From contig NZ_CP011868.1 in the NCBI RefSeq assembly GCF_001294645.1, positions 620,001 through 684,000 of the forward strand: DNA of 64,000 bases, given 5' to 3'. The DNA comes from Pseudonocardia sp. HH130629-09. GTDB lineage: Bacteria > Actinomycetota > Actinomycetes > Mycobacteriales > Pseudonocardiaceae. Within the stretch, counting starts at the first letter, position 1; every line of letters begins with the position of its first letter. The notes below the pieces were generated by a model. It saw only the letters and a list, made by a program, of their open reading frames with translations. It did not search any database and was not told the origin of the DNA. Position numbers and translations under genes: made by a program. This document shows positions 1 through 8,727 of this stretch, in pieces.

Positions 1-1
1 C

Positions 2-433
2 GTCGTGATCGAGCGCGACGGGCGGCGCTGCGGCTGCGGTGGCACCGGCTGCGTCGAGGTCTACGCGGGTCTGCCCGCCCTGCTCGGCGACGCGGGCGTC
101 GCCGACGTCGCCGCGCTGCGGACCGCCGCCCGCGCGGGGGACCCGGCCGCGACGGGGGCGCTGGCCCGGGCCGGCACCGCGCTCGGGACGGCGCTGACGT
201 CGGTGCTCCACGTCGTCGACGTCGGCACCGTCGTCCTCGGCGGCAGCTACGCCGAGCTGGGCACCTGGCTGGCGCCCGCGGTGCGGGCGGAGCTCGTGCG
301 TCGCGGGGTCGCGACCGGGCCGGACGTCGCGGTGGTCGTGTCCCCGCACGGCCGCGCGGCCACCGTCACCGGTACCGCCCGCGCGGTCGCCGACCGGGTG
401 CTGGGCGAGCCGGACCTGCTGCTCGCCGGCTGA
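2..433 (+). CDS. ROK family protein, C-terminal part
   Basis: The window opens inside this gene, so only the last 143 or so residues are present. Near the start it has the ROK zinc-binding signature CGCGGTGCVE (consensus CxCGxxGCxE). The glycine-rich GTVVLGGSYAELG stretch and the VSPHGRAATVTGTARAV tail are typical of the second half of ROK sugar kinases and ROK repressors. ROK kinases phosphorylate sugars such as glucose or N-acetylmannosamine, while ROK repressors add an N-terminal winged helix. The N-terminus is outside the window, so kinase and repressor cannot be separated. The gene converges on the next one with only 7 bases between the stop codons. Confidence 0.85.
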   Translation, partial: VVIERDGRRCGCGGTGCVEVYAGLPALLGDAGVADVAALRTAARAGDPAATGALARAGTALGTALTSVLHVVDVGTVVLGGSYAELGTWLAPAVRAELVRRGVATGPDVAVVVSPHGRAATVTGTARAVADRVLGEPDLLLAG

Positions 434-440
434 ACCTGCC

Positions 441-3026
441 TCAGGCCAGTACCCAGGTGTCCTTCGCCCCGCCGCCGCGCGAGGAGTTCACGATCATCCC
501 GCCGGGCGGGGCGACCCGCGACAGCGCCGCGGGCAGCACGTCGACCTCGGGCACTCCGCCGGCGCCGGGCGACTGCACCGCGAAGACCCGCAGGTCGACG
601 GCCTGGGGCTGCAGGGCGCCGTCGGTGAACGTGGGGTGGGTGGAGATCCCGACGAGGTCCTGGGCGACCCAGCCGGCCGGGGTGGCCCGGATCGCCTCGG
701 CCACCCGGTCCAGCTCGGCCCGACCGGCGTACGGGCCGATCACGATCCCGGCGCCGCCGTAGCCGTCGACGGGTTTGAGCACCAGCTGGTCGAGCCGGTC
801 CAGCACCTGCTCACGGGCCGCCGGGTCGACGCAGGGCAGCGTCGGCACCGAAGCCAGCACGGGCTTCTCGCCGAGGTAGTAGCGGATCATCTCCGGTACG
901 TAGGCGTAGACCAGCTTGTCGTCGGCGACGCCGTTGCCGGGCGCGTTGCGCAGCGCGACCCGTCCACGGGCCATCGCCGCCCACAGCGCGCGACCGAGCG
1001 GCCGGTGGTCGGCGCCGCGGGCGGTGGCGAGCTCGTTCTCGTCCATCCGACGGTAGAGGGTGGTGATCCGGCGCCGCCGCCCGCCGCCGACGAGGAACAC
1101 CGCGCCGTCGGTGACCTGCAGCCGCGCGGGGGTCACCAGCGGGACGTCCATCGCCTCGGCGAGCAGCTGGTGCTCGAAGAACGCCGGGTCCACCTCGCCC
1201 GCGGTCAGCAGCGCGGCCTCCCCGTCGGGCCCGTCGGGGTCGCCCGCCGCGAGCGCGGCGCGCAGCCGTTCCGGCACGTCGTCGAGGTGGCGGACCTCCG
1301 ACGGCGACTCCAGGTCGGGCAGCACGCTGCGGATCAGCCGCCGGCTCATCATCGAGAACCCGATGCCCGACGGGACCCGCAGGTTGTCCTCCAGCACGAC
1401 CCAGCCGTCGGCGTCGTCGCGGACCAGGTCGATGCCGCCGACGGCGATCCGGACGGCGTCCGGGGGCACCAGCGCGCCGGAGCGGGTGCGACCGGGGGCC
1501 TGCTCGACCACCGACCCCGGGACGACCCGGTCCCGCACGATCTCGCGGCGGCCGTAGACGTCGCGGACGAAGCACTCCAGCGCCCGGATCCGCTGCTCCA
1601 GCCCGGACGCCAGGTGCGCCCAGTCCTGGGCCTCGATGATCCGTGGCACCAGGTCCAGCGGGAACAGCCGCTCGCCGTCGTCGCCGGGCTCGACGCCGGG
1701 AACCGGGAAGGTCACCCCGCGGGCGCGCTGCTCGGTGCGCAGGGCGGCTTCCGCCGCGGCCAGGCCGCGCGGGCCGAGCCGCTCCAGCGACCGGAACAGC
1801 CAGCCGTAGCCGGGCCGGACGGCGCCGGTCGCGTCGACGGCCTCGTCGTAGCGGGGTGGGACGTAACCGTGCAGCAGCTCCGGCGCGGACGGCACGGTCT
1901 CCGCGGGGGCCGACGGCGGCCGCTCGCCGTGCGTGCGTGCCAGCAGGTCGTCGACGACGTCGGCCAGCGAGCCGCGTCGCCCGAAGGCCCGCCGCTGCGC
2001 CGCCGCGCCCGACCCGCGGGCCAGGACGCCCTCGGCGAGCTCGGCGACCTGGTCGTGGTCGCCGACCTCCTCCAGCCACGGCCGCAGCTCCTCGACCAGC
2101 CCGCGTAGCTGCATCGACGGGGAGCTCAGCGTCGGGGGACCGCCGGGGGCCCGGCCGATGTCGACGAGGTCGCCCTCCAGCCCGGACCGTGCGGCCCGCC
2201 ACCCGGCCGCGCGCAGTAGCTCGTACCGGGCGCGGGGCAGCGGCCTGCTCGCCTCGGTGTCGGTGCGGGCGCGGGCGACCAGGGCACGGAACAGTCCCGC
2301 GACCAGCACGACGTCGTCGACGTCGGGGCAGGCGTCGCACAGCCGCAGCTCGACGGTCGGCAGGTGCGCGCTGGGGCGGACGTCGAAGTAGAGCATCCCG
2401 GCGTCGCTGATCGTCCCGGACGCGATGAGCTCGTCGATCATCGCGTCGTACTCGGCGGCGGTGGTGACGTCACCGGGCGGTCCCGCGGTGGGCCAGCGCT
2501 GCCAGATCATGCTGCGGTAACTGGCGTAGCCGGTGTCGTGGCCGCGCCAGTACGGCGAGCTGGCGGTGATCGCGAGCAGGGTCGGCAGCGCGGGCGCGAC
2601 CCGGCGCGAGACCTGCACGGCGGTGTCGCGGTCGGGGACGTCGACGTGCACCTGCACCCCGCAGATGTGCTGCTCGCGCACCAGCATCTGGTACTCGTGC
2701 TGCATCCGCTCGTAGCGGGCACCGGCCGAGATGTCGTCGCCGGACAGGTCGACCAGCGGCACCGTCCCGGCCGCGACGACACCCAGCCCCAGCGGCTCGG
2801 CGGCCTCGCGCAGCCGGTTGCGCAGGCGTCGCACGTGGGCGCGCAGGTCGTCCAGCGACGGGGTCGCGGGCGAGTTGGTCTCGACCAGCGACCGTTGCAG
2901 CTCGGGGAAGAACTCCGCCCCGTCCAGGTGCTCCAGCAACCGTTCCGCGTCGGGCGCGGCCCGGCGGTCGGCCAGGCCGACCACGTGGAACTCCTCCTCG
3001 ACCCCCACCAGCGGCACGTTCCCCAC
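441..3026 (-). CDS. GCS2 carboxylate-amine ligase fused to circularly permuted ATP-grasp domain
   Basis: This 861-residue protein joins two enzymes usually encoded separately. Residues 1 to about 370 are a YbdK/GCS2-type glutamate-cysteine ligase: GVEEEFHVV at the start, the SLVETNSP segment, and CGVQVHVDVPD with its active-site histidines. From about residue 390 onward it is a circularly permuted ATP-grasp domain (DUF404/DUF407 type), with EDNLRVPSGIGFSMM, KPVDGYGGAGIVIGP and VDLRVFAVQ. Both domains form ATP-dependent carboxylate-amine bonds, so a peptide-like or gamma-glutamyl product is likely; the substrate is unknown. It starts ATG at 3026 and is transcribed away from the MFS gene. The alpha-E and transglutaminase genes that often accompany the ATP-grasp domain are absent. 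Confidence 0.88.
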   Translation of the reverse strand: MGNVPLVGVEEEFHVVGLADRRAAPDAERLLEHLDGAEFFPELQRSLVETNSPATPSLDDLRAHVRRLRNRLREAAEPLGLGVVAAGTVPLVDLSGDDISAGARYERMQHEYQMLVREQHICGVQVHVDVPDRDTAVQVSRRVAPALPTLLAITASSPYWRGHDTGYASYRSMIWQRWPTAGPPGDVTTAAEYDAMIDELIASGTISDAGMLYFDVRPSAHLPTVELRLCDACPDVDDVVLVAGLFRALVARARTDTEASRPLPRARYELLRAAGWRAARSGLEGDLVDIGRAPGGPPTLSSPSMQLRGLVEELRPWLEEVGDHDQVAELAEGVLARGSGAAAQRRAFGRRGSLADVVDDLLARTHGERPPSAPAETVPSAPELLHGYVPPRYDEAVDATGAVRPGYGWLFRSLERLGPRGLAAAEAALRTEQRARGVTFPVPGVEPGDDGERLFPLDLVPRIIEAQDWAHLASGLEQRIRALECFVRDVYGRREIVRDRVVPGSVVEQAPGRTRSGALVPPDAVRIAVGGIDLVRDDADGWVVLEDNLRVPSGIGFSMMSRRLIRSVLPDLESPSEVRHLDDVPERLRAALAAGDPDGPDGEAALLTAGEVDPAFFEHQLLAEAMDVPLVTPARLQVTDGAVFLVGGGRRRRITTLYRRMDENELATARGADHRPLGRALWAAMARGRVALRNAPGNGVADDKLVYAYVPEMIRYYLGEKPVLASVPTLPCVDPAAREQVLDRLDQLVLKPVDGYGGAGIVIGPYAGRAELDRVAEAIRATPAGWVAQDLVGISTHPTFTDGALQPQAVDLRVFAVQSPGAGGVPEVDVLPAALSRVAPPGGMIVNSSRGGGAKDTWVLA

Positions 3027-3100
3027 GGCCGGTGACGCTAGGTGGCTCCTGTTACGTCCGTGTGTCCCGCGGCGATCACGCCCGACACTGCGTCGGCTGC

Positions 3101-3138
3101 TGGTCCGGACGGCGGTACCGGATCATCTGTCCGGACCA
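3101..3138. promoter_or_regulatory. Inverted repeat in divergent promoter region
   Basis: Perfect 10-base arms TGGTCCGGAC (3101-3110) and GTCCGGACCA (3129-3138) are separated by 18 bases. Each arm also contains the self-palindrome GTCCGGAC, so this could be two operator half-sites. It lies between the divergent GCS2-ATP-grasp and MFS genes and may control both. The cognate regulator is not apparent nearby. Confidence 0.45.
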
Positions 3139-3195
3139 GTTCCCACTAGGTGTTGTCGCTAGCGTGTCCGGATCCGCCGACCCCACGGAGCCGCC

Positions 3196-4766
3196 ATGAC
3201 CGCCGGCAGCCGGGCGCGGGCCCTGGTCGCCCTGGTCCAAGTGCTCGGGCTCGCCGTGTGGTTCTCCGCGTCCGCGGTGCTGCCCGAGCTGCGCGCCGAG
3301 TGGAACCTGTCCGCGACGGCCGGGGTCTGGCTGACGACGTCGGTGCAGCTCGGGTTCGCCGCAGGCGCGGTGGTCTCGGCGGTGCTGACCCTCGCCGACC
3401 GGGTCCCGCCGCAGCGGTTGCTCGCGGCCGGCGCGGCCGCGGCCGCTGCGTGCACGCTGCTGCTCGCCGCCGTCGTCGACGGGCCGGTGGCGGCGCTGGT
3501 GCTGCGGACGCTGACCGGGGTGTGTCTCGCGCTCGTCTACCCGGTCGGCATGAAGATCATGACGTCCTGGTCGGACCGGTCGCGCCGGGCCCGCGACCTC
3601 GGCGTGCTGGTCGGCGCGCTGACCGTCGGGTCGGCGCTGCCGCACCTGATCGGTGGGCTGCCGGGGCTGCCGTGGCGCGGGGTGCTCGCCGGCGCCGCGC
3701 TGTGCGGGCTCGCGGCGGCCGCGTTGGCCCACTGGTGCCTGCGTCCCGGACCGGCGCTCGCCCCGGCCCCGCCCCCGGACACCGGCTACGCGCTGCGGCT
3801 GCTCCGGGAGCCCGGCCCGCGGCTGGTCGTGCTCGGCTACCTCGGGCACATGTGGGAGCTGTACGCGCTCTGGACCTGGCTGGGCGCCGCACTTGCCGGT
3901 GGCGACCCCGGCCCATCGGATCACCTGCTGGTGTTCGTGGCGGCCGGGCTGGGCGGCGCCGCCGGCTGCGTGCTGGGCGGCCGCGCCGCGGACAGCTACG
4001 GACGTGTCCCGGTGATCGCGACGGCGCTGCTGGTCAGCGGCGTCTGCTGCCTGGCGTCCCCGCTCGTGATCGGCGCGGCGCCCCTGCTGGTGAGCGCGTT
4101 CTGCGTGCTGTGGGGCGCGGCCGCCGTCGCCGACTCCGCGGTCCTGACGACGGCGACCATCGAGATCGCCGATCCCCGCTACACCGGCACCGCCCTGACC
4201 GTGCAGACCGCGCTGGGGTTCCTGCTCACCGTCGCCGGGATCGCGACGGTCACGGTGGCCGCGGCCGCGGTCGGATGGCAGGCGGCGCTCGTGGTGCTCG
4301 CCGTCGGCCCGGCGCTGGGACTGCCCGCGGTGCTCGCACTGCGCCGGCACCTGCCTGCCGTGCCGCCCCTTCGGTCACCCTCTCGGCGGGCCGGGCCGTG
4401 GACCTTCCGGTGGACCTGCCGACGGTCGAGCTCCCCCGGATCGCGACGGACGACCACCCGACCGCACCGCTGCCCCTGGTCGTGGCCGGGCCGCCGACCG
4501 TGGAGCTGTACCGCCTGCGCCGGGCGGCGGGCGTGGAACCCGACCCGTCCGGTGTCGCCGGCCGCGTCGCGCGCGTGCTGTCCGACCGGTCCCGGGGCGC
4601 CGCCCCACCGGCCGCTGTCCAGGCGGTCGCTGCCAAGCCGAACGCTGCCCAGCCGAACGCTCGCCGGCTCGACGGCGTCCCGCCCGACACGGCTCCGTCG
4701 GCCGCCCGCCGATCGGGGCTCGGCACCGGCCCGGCTCCGCGCCGGCGGGACCGACCGGACGGGTGA
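3196..4766 (+). CDS. MFS transporter with apparent frameshift before its C-terminal tail
   Basis: Residues 1 to about 390 form a 12-helix major facilitator: alternating hydrophobic segments, the motif-A-like loop GGRAADSYGR between helices 7 and 8, and RTLTGVCLALVYPVGMKIM in the N-terminal half, resembling the CynX/NarK group. After LRRHLPAVPP near 4365 the frame loses coding character. It would run to 5217, over the end of the opposite hydrolase gene. The other frame continues with a plausible tail (VDLPTVELPRIATDD onward) that ends at 4766. A single missing C in the run at 4366-4369 would join them. I annotate to 4766 on that reading. The substrate is unknown. Confidence 0.7.
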
Positions 4767-4855
4767 CCCCGGAGCATCGGCGGGACGCGGCGGCCACCCG
4801 GGATCGTGGCGCCGGGCCGGAACCCGCAACGGACCGCACCCGGCCGGTCGTGCAG

Positions 4856-4882
4856 GGATTCGCTTACTCGGTAAGCGAATCC
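4856..4882. promoter_or_regulatory. 27-bp palindrome, copy 1 (TTCGCTTAC-n3-GTAAGCGAA)
   Basis: Perfect 12-base arms (GGATTCGCTTAC and GTAAGCGAATCC) flank TCG. The 21-base core TTCGCTTAC-n3-GTAAGCGAA occurs again at 4993-5013. There is no T-run, so it looks more like a dimeric repressor operator of TetR size than a terminator. It lies downstream of the MFS gene and beyond the 3' end of the opposite hydrolase gene, so it is not in an obvious promoter position. Confidence 0.5.
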
Positions 4883-4988
4883 ACTCGAGGGGCGCCGTCA
4901 CCCGAGGTCGGCGACCCCGAGCGGTGATGACCGGCTCCCGGCTCCCTGCTCCCGGCTCCTGCGGCGTGGTCGGCAGACCCTTGTTGTG

Positions 4989-5017
4989 CGAGTTCGCTTA
5001 CCGGGTAAGCGAACTCG
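4989..5017. promoter_or_regulatory. 29-bp palindrome, copy 2, overlapping a stop codon
   Basis: Perfect 13-base arms (CGAGTTCGCTTAC and GTAAGCGAACTCG) flank CGG. The core is the same as at 4856-4882. It contains the TAA stop (4998-5000) and last codons of the minus-strand metallo-beta-lactamase-fold gene. Function unknown; a protein-binding site or part of a small lost element are both possible. Confidence 0.5.
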
Positions 5018-5879
5018 TAGACGGGGCGTCCGGAACCTCGGCATCGGAAACCTCGGCAGCTCGGGCGATCCGCAGCAGGTCCGCGTGCTGCGCTGCCGCC
5101 TCGTCGGGTGTCATCGGGTCGCCGTGCCCGGGCACGAACACCCGGGTGGCGACGGCCGAGGGTGCCGTGCCGACGTCGAGCAGCAGCCCCACGGCGGCCG
5201 CCCAGTCCCGGCGGTAGGCGTCCGGCCCGAACGACGGCGGCGCTCCGTTCTCCAGCAGGTCCCCGGCGAAGAGCACGCCCGTGTCGGGGACGTGCACCGC
5301 CAGGTCGTGTCCGGTGTGGGCGGGGCCGGGATGCACGAGCTGTACGACGCGTCCGCCCAGGTCGACCGGGTGCACCGAGCCGGCGCGGGGACAGACGGGG
5401 CGGTCGGGGAGCACCGGGACGGTGGCGGCGAGCGCGTCGGCCGTCGCGGCGGCGGTCGAGCCGCCTGTGTCGCCGGAGCCGCGGGTGTCCCCGTCCCCGG
5501 TGTCGGCGGTGTCTCCGGAGTCGCGGTAGTGCCGGACCCAGTGGGCGCGCTGCGCGGCGGCCGTCGCCAGGAGCGCGCCGGCGCAGCCGGCCTGGGCGTA
5601 CACCGGGGCGCCGGGGAACGCGGCGGTGCCGAAGCAGTGGTCGAAGTGTGCGTGGGTGAGGGCCACGACGACCGGCAGTGCGGTCACCGCACGCACCGCG
5701 GCGGCGAGCTCGGCGCCCTGGGCGGTGTCGCCGCGGGTGTCGATCACCAGCGCCGCGGAGGTGCCGAGCACGAGGCCGGTGGTCAGATCCAGCTCGTCGT
5801 GCCGGCGAGCGAGCACACCGTCGGCGAGCTCCACCCAGCGCCCGTCCGCCGGCTGCGCGTCCGACCGCTGCCCGTCCAT
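4998..5879 (-). CDS. Metallo-beta-lactamase-fold hydrolase
   Basis: A 293-residue protein with the zinc signature HAHFDH and later metal ligands in PGPAHTGHDLAVHV and FVPGHGDPM. This identifies the glyoxalase II/beta-lactamase-like superfamily; the substrate is unknown. I chose ATG 5879 (MDGQRSDAQPADG) because sequence upstream overlaps the DUF429 gene in a non-coding frame. A low-complexity Gly-Asp-Thr-rich insertion lies at about residues 117-135, between the metal-binding segments, and is probably a surface loop. Its stop codon sits inside a 29-bp palindrome. The next gene upstream on the same strand ends 16 bases away, so the two may be cotranscribed. Confidence 0.85.
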   Translation of the reverse strand: MDGQRSDAQPADGRWVELADGVLARRHDELDLTTGLVLGTSAALVIDTRGDTAQGAELAAAVRAVTALPVVVALTHAHFDHCFGTAAFPGAPVYAQAGCAGALLATAAAQRAHWVRHYRDSGDTADTGDGDTRGSGDTGGSTAAATADALAATVPVLPDRPVCPRAGSVHPVDLGGRVVQLVHPGPAHTGHDLAVHVPDTGVLFAGDLLENGAPPSFGPDAYRRDWAAAVGLLLDVGTAPSAVATRVFVPGHGDPMTPDEAAAQHADLLRIARAAEVSDAEVPDAPSTSSLTR

Positions 5880-5895
5880 CCGGTGATCCTCGCGC

Positions 5896-6570
5896 TCAGA
5901 CCGCGATCGCGGCGGACCGGCCCAGGGCGTCGGTTCCCGGGCCGAGCACCTCCGCGGTCCCGCGGGCCACCCGCTCGGCCGTCCAGGCACAGGCCAGTGC
6001 GTCGAGGACGTCGTCGAGCCGGGCGGCGGTGGGCAGGTCACCGAGCGACGCGGCGGAGGGGACCCACTCCGACAGCGCCGCGACCCGCTGGCCCGCCCCG
6101 CGCGCGGTCTTCTTCGACGCGAACGCCACCGCCGGTGCCATCGTGCGGAACGACAGCTCCGGGTGCGTCTCGACCACCGACGACGGCAGCCGCACCCGCT
6201 GGAACTCCCGGATCTTGTCGACGATGTACCAGGTCTGGAGGCTGATCTTCTTCCCCGTGACGGCCCGGGCGGTGGCACAGGCCTCCTCGTAGGTCTGCGC
6301 GTCGAGCACCGGAGCGGGCGGGGTGGGGAACAGCGAGGACCGCGCCCGGCCCAGCCGCGCCGACGCGAGGACCTCGGCCTCGCGCCGCTGCGCACCGGCC
6401 GGGACCGACAACGGGATGTCGACCCCCACGGCGTCGCACCCGGCCGTCGCGGCCAGCACCGACGCCGCGTCGGGGACCACCGTCCACCTCACCTCACGTG
6501 CTGCTCCGCTGCCGGAGAGCACGCACACCACCCAGCCACCCGGGACCCCGTCCACGCCGCCGATCCGCAT
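5896..6570 (-). CDS. DUF429 domain protein
   Basis: A 224-residue protein beginning MRIGGVDGVPGGWVV, the conserved N-terminus of the DUF429 family (predicted RNase H-like fold). The internal segment AVGVDIPLSVP and the later THPELSF also match. The biochemical role of the family is not established. Start ATG 6570 is only 18 bases from the divergent RpiB start, so the two genes share a very short promoter/leader region. It is followed closely by the metallo-hydrolase gene. Confidence 0.8.
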   Translation of the reverse strand: MRIGGVDGVPGGWVVCVLSGSGAAREVRWTVVPDAASVLAATAGCDAVGVDIPLSVPAGAQRREAEVLASARLGRARSSLFPTPPAPVLDAQTYEEACATARAVTGKKISLQTWYIVDKIREFQRVRLPSSVVETHPELSFRTMAPAVAFASKKTARGAGQRVAALSEWVPSAASLGDLPTAARLDDVLDALACAWTAERVARGTAEVLGPGTDALGRSAAIAV

Positions 6571-6588
6571 GGGGGAGGATCGTGCCCC

Positions 6589-7059
6589 GTGCGCGTCTAC
6601 CTGGGCAGTGACCACGCCGGTTTCGAGGTCAAGGGCAAGCTCGTCGAGTACCTGACCGAGAAGGGGATCGAGGCGATCGACGTCGGAGCGCCGACCTACG
6701 ACGCCCTCGACGACTACCCCGCCTGGTGCATCGAGACCGCGCGGCGCGTGGTCGAGGACCCCACGTCCCTCGGCATCGTGCTCGGCGGATCCGGCAACGG
6801 CGAGCAGATCGCCGCCAACAAGGTGCAGGGCATCCGCGCCGCGCTGGCGTGGAACGAGGCCACCGCCACCCTCGCCCGCGAGCACAACGACGCCCAGATC
6901 ATCGGCATCGGCGCGCGGCAGCACTCGTTCACCGAGGTCGTCGCGATCGTCGACGCCTTCATCGCCACCCCGTTCTCCGGCGACGCGCGCCACCAGCGCC
7001 GCATCGACCAGGTCCTGGACTACGAGCGGACCGGGAAGATCGAGCTCCCCGCCTCCTGA
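6589..7059 (+). CDS. rpiB: RpiB/LacAB-family sugar-phosphate isomerase
   Basis: A 156-residue protein of normal RpiB length. The N-terminus VYLGSDHAGFEVK carries the conserved GSDHAG. The catalytic region IVLGGSGNGEQIAANKVQG has Ser in place of the Cys seen in Escherichia coli RpiB (G[CS]GxG), as in mycobacterial enzymes. The predicted reaction is ribose-5-phosphate to ribulose-5-phosphate in the pentose phosphate pathway. GTG 6589 is preceded by GGGGGAGG. The nei-like gene follows after 25 bases on the same strand. Confidence 0.92.
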   Translation: MRVYLGSDHAGFEVKGKLVEYLTEKGIEAIDVGAPTYDALDDYPAWCIETARRVVEDPTSLGIVLGGSGNGEQIAANKVQGIRAALAWNEATATLAREHNDAQIIGIGARQHSFTEVVAIVDAFIATPFSGDARHQRRIDQVLDYERTGKIELPAS

Positions 7060-7084
7060 TCCCGCGTCCTGACCCGGAGCCGAG

Positions 7085-7900
7085 ATGCCCGAGGGACACA
7101 CGCTGCATCGGCTGGCCCGGCTGCACCGGAAGCTGTTCGTCCGCCGGCCGGTCGGCGTCTCCAGCCCGCAGGGCCGCTTCGCCGCCTCCGCGGCACTGCT
7201 CGACGGCGAGGTGATGACCGGCGCCGAGGCGCACGGCAAGCACCTGTTCCACCGCTACGGCCGCGACCGCGTCGTGCACGTCCACCTCGGGCTGTACGGC
7301 ACGTTCGTCGAACGGCCGCTGCCCGCGCCGGAACCGGTCGGGCAGCTGCGGATGCGGCTGGTGGGGCAGACCCACTACGCCGACCTGCGCGGCCCGACCG
7401 CCTGCGAGCTCCTCACCTCGGCCGAGGCCCGCGCGCTGCGGGCCCGGCTGGGTGCGGACCCGCTGCGTCCCGACGCCGACCCGGACACGGTCTGGGCCCG
7501 GATCTCGGCCTCGCGCAGCCCGCTCGCGACGTTGCTGATGGACCAGAAGGTGCTCGCCGGCGTCGGGAACGTCTACCGAGCCGAGGTCCTGTTCCGGCAC
7601 GGCCTGGACCCGCAGCTCCCGGGCCGGGCGCTGGACCGGGAGACGTGGGACGCGATGTGGGCCGACCTGGTCGTGCTCATGCGTGACGGCGTGCGGACCG
7701 GCCGCATCGACACCGTCCGCCCCGAGCACGACCCGCGCCGCCGCGGACAGCCCGGGCGCACCGACCGGCACGGCGGGGAGGTCTACGTCTACCGCCGCGC
7801 CGAGATGGACTGCCTCGTCTGCGGGACGCCGGTGCGGCACGCCGAGCACCAGAACCGCAACCTGTTCTGGTGCCCGCGCTGCCAACCGGCAGCCGTCTAG
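7085..7900 (+). CDS. nei: Fpg/Nei family DNA glycosylase (endonuclease VIII-like)
   Basis: A 271-residue protein starting MPEGHTLHRLAR. Pro2 and Glu3 are the catalytic pair of Fpg/Nei enzymes, and PEGH rather than PELPE points to the Nei branch. The helix-two-turn-helix segment MDQKVLAGVGNVYRAEVLF is present, and the C-terminus has a zinc finger (CLVCGTP...CPRC). Function: removal of oxidised pyrimidines with AP-lyase activity in base excision repair. It follows rpiB and is probably cotranscribed with it and with the HAD hydrolase gene. Its TAG stop is part of a 13-bp tandem duplication. Confidence 0.93.
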   Translation: MPEGHTLHRLARLHRKLFVRRPVGVSSPQGRFAASAALLDGEVMTGAEAHGKHLFHRYGRDRVVHVHLGLYGTFVERPLPAPEPVGQLRMRLVGQTHYADLRGPTACELLTSAEARALRARLGADPLRPDADPDTVWARISASRSPLATLLMDQKVLAGVGNVYRAEVLFRHGLDPQLPGRALDRETWDAMWADLVVLMRDGVRTGRIDTVRPEHDPRRRGQPGRTDRHGGEVYVYRRAEMDCLVCGTPVRHAEHQNRNLFWCPRCQPAAV

Positions 7901-7923
7901 GGTGGCGGCCTAGGGTGGCGGCC
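7898..7923. repeat. 13-bp tandem duplication at gene junction
   Basis: TAGGGTGGCGGCC occurs twice head to tail (7898-7910 and 7911-7923). The first copy supplies the nei stop codon, and the second carries the first GTG candidate of the HAD gene. It looks like a recent slippage or duplication event. Confidence 0.85.
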
Positions 7924-8703
7924 GTGGTGGAGCAGAAGCCGATCGAGTGCTGGATGACCGACATGGACGGCGTCCTCGTCCGCGAGGGCACCATCGTCCC
8001 GGGGGCGGACACCCTGTTGTCGCGGCTGCGCGACAAGGGCGTCCCGTTCCTGGTCCTGACCAACAACAGCATCCACACCCCCCGCGACCTGCGCTACCGG
8101 CTGCAGGCCACCGGCCTCGACGTGCCGGAGGAGTCGATCTGGACCTCCGCGCTCGCCACGGCCGCGTTCCTCGGGGAGCAGCGCCCACAGGGCAGCGCCT
8201 ACGTGATCGGCGAGGCCGGGCTGACCACCGCCCTGCACGACATCGGCTACGTCATCACCGACCGCAACCCCGACTACGTGGTGCTCGGCGAGACCCGCAC
8301 CTACAGCTTCTCCTCGATCGCCACCGCGATGCGCCTGGTCGAGCAGGGCTCCCGGTTCGTCGCCACCAACCCCGACGCGACCGGCCCGTCGCCCGAGGGC
8401 ATCCTCCCGGCGACCGGCTCGGTCGCCGCGATGATCTCCAAGGCGACCGGGGTCGACCCCTACTTCGTCGGCAAGCCGAACCCGCTGATGATGCGGGCCG
8501 CGCTCAACCGGCTCGGTGCGCACTCGGAGTCCACGGTCATGATCGGCGACCGGATGGACACCGACATCCTCGCCGGGCTGGAGGCCGGGATGCGCACGGT
8601 GCTGGTGCTCTCGGGGATCACCAAGGAGCACGAGATCGACCGGTTCCCGTTCCGCCCGAACCGGGTCGTCTCCTCGGTCGCGGACCTGATCGACGACGTC
8701 TGA
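7915..8703 (+). CDS. HAD-IIA family hydrolase (NagD-like)
   Basis: A 262-residue HAD phosphatase. Motif I is DMDGVLV, motif II lies in VLTNNSIHT, the cap region resembles NagD/pNPPase, and motifs III/IV are GKPNPLMM with VMIGDRMDTDILAGLEAG. Members dephosphorylate sugar phosphates or nucleotides; the substrate is unknown. GTG 7915 is chosen, but GTG 7924 or 7927 are nearly equal candidates because the start lies within a duplicated sequence. It follows nei by 14 bases. Confidence 0.88.
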   Translation: MAAVVEQKPIECWMTDMDGVLVREGTIVPGADTLLSRLRDKGVPFLVLTNNSIHTPRDLRYRLQATGLDVPEESIWTSALATAAFLGEQRPQGSAYVIGEAGLTTALHDIGYVITDRNPDYVVLGETRTYSFSSIATAMRLVEQGSRFVATNPDATGPSPEGILPATGSVAAMISKATGVDPYFVGKPNPLMMRAALNRLGAHSESTVMIGDRMDTDILAGLEAGMRTVLVLSGITKEHEIDRFPFRPNRVVSSVADLIDDV

Positions 8704-8727
8704 CCTGCGGGGTTGCGAACTACACCG

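Noticed and set aside
636-2340. Long open frames on both strands across the GCS2-ATP-grasp gene
   Set aside because: These are low-complexity Arg/Pro/Gly shadows of the 861-residue gene and have no ribosome sites or motifs.
4767-5217. Continuation of the MFS frame to 5217
   Set aside because: After about 4370 this frame is Arg/Pro/Ser-rich and runs across the 3' end of the opposite hydrolase gene. The alternative frame to 4766 looks coding.
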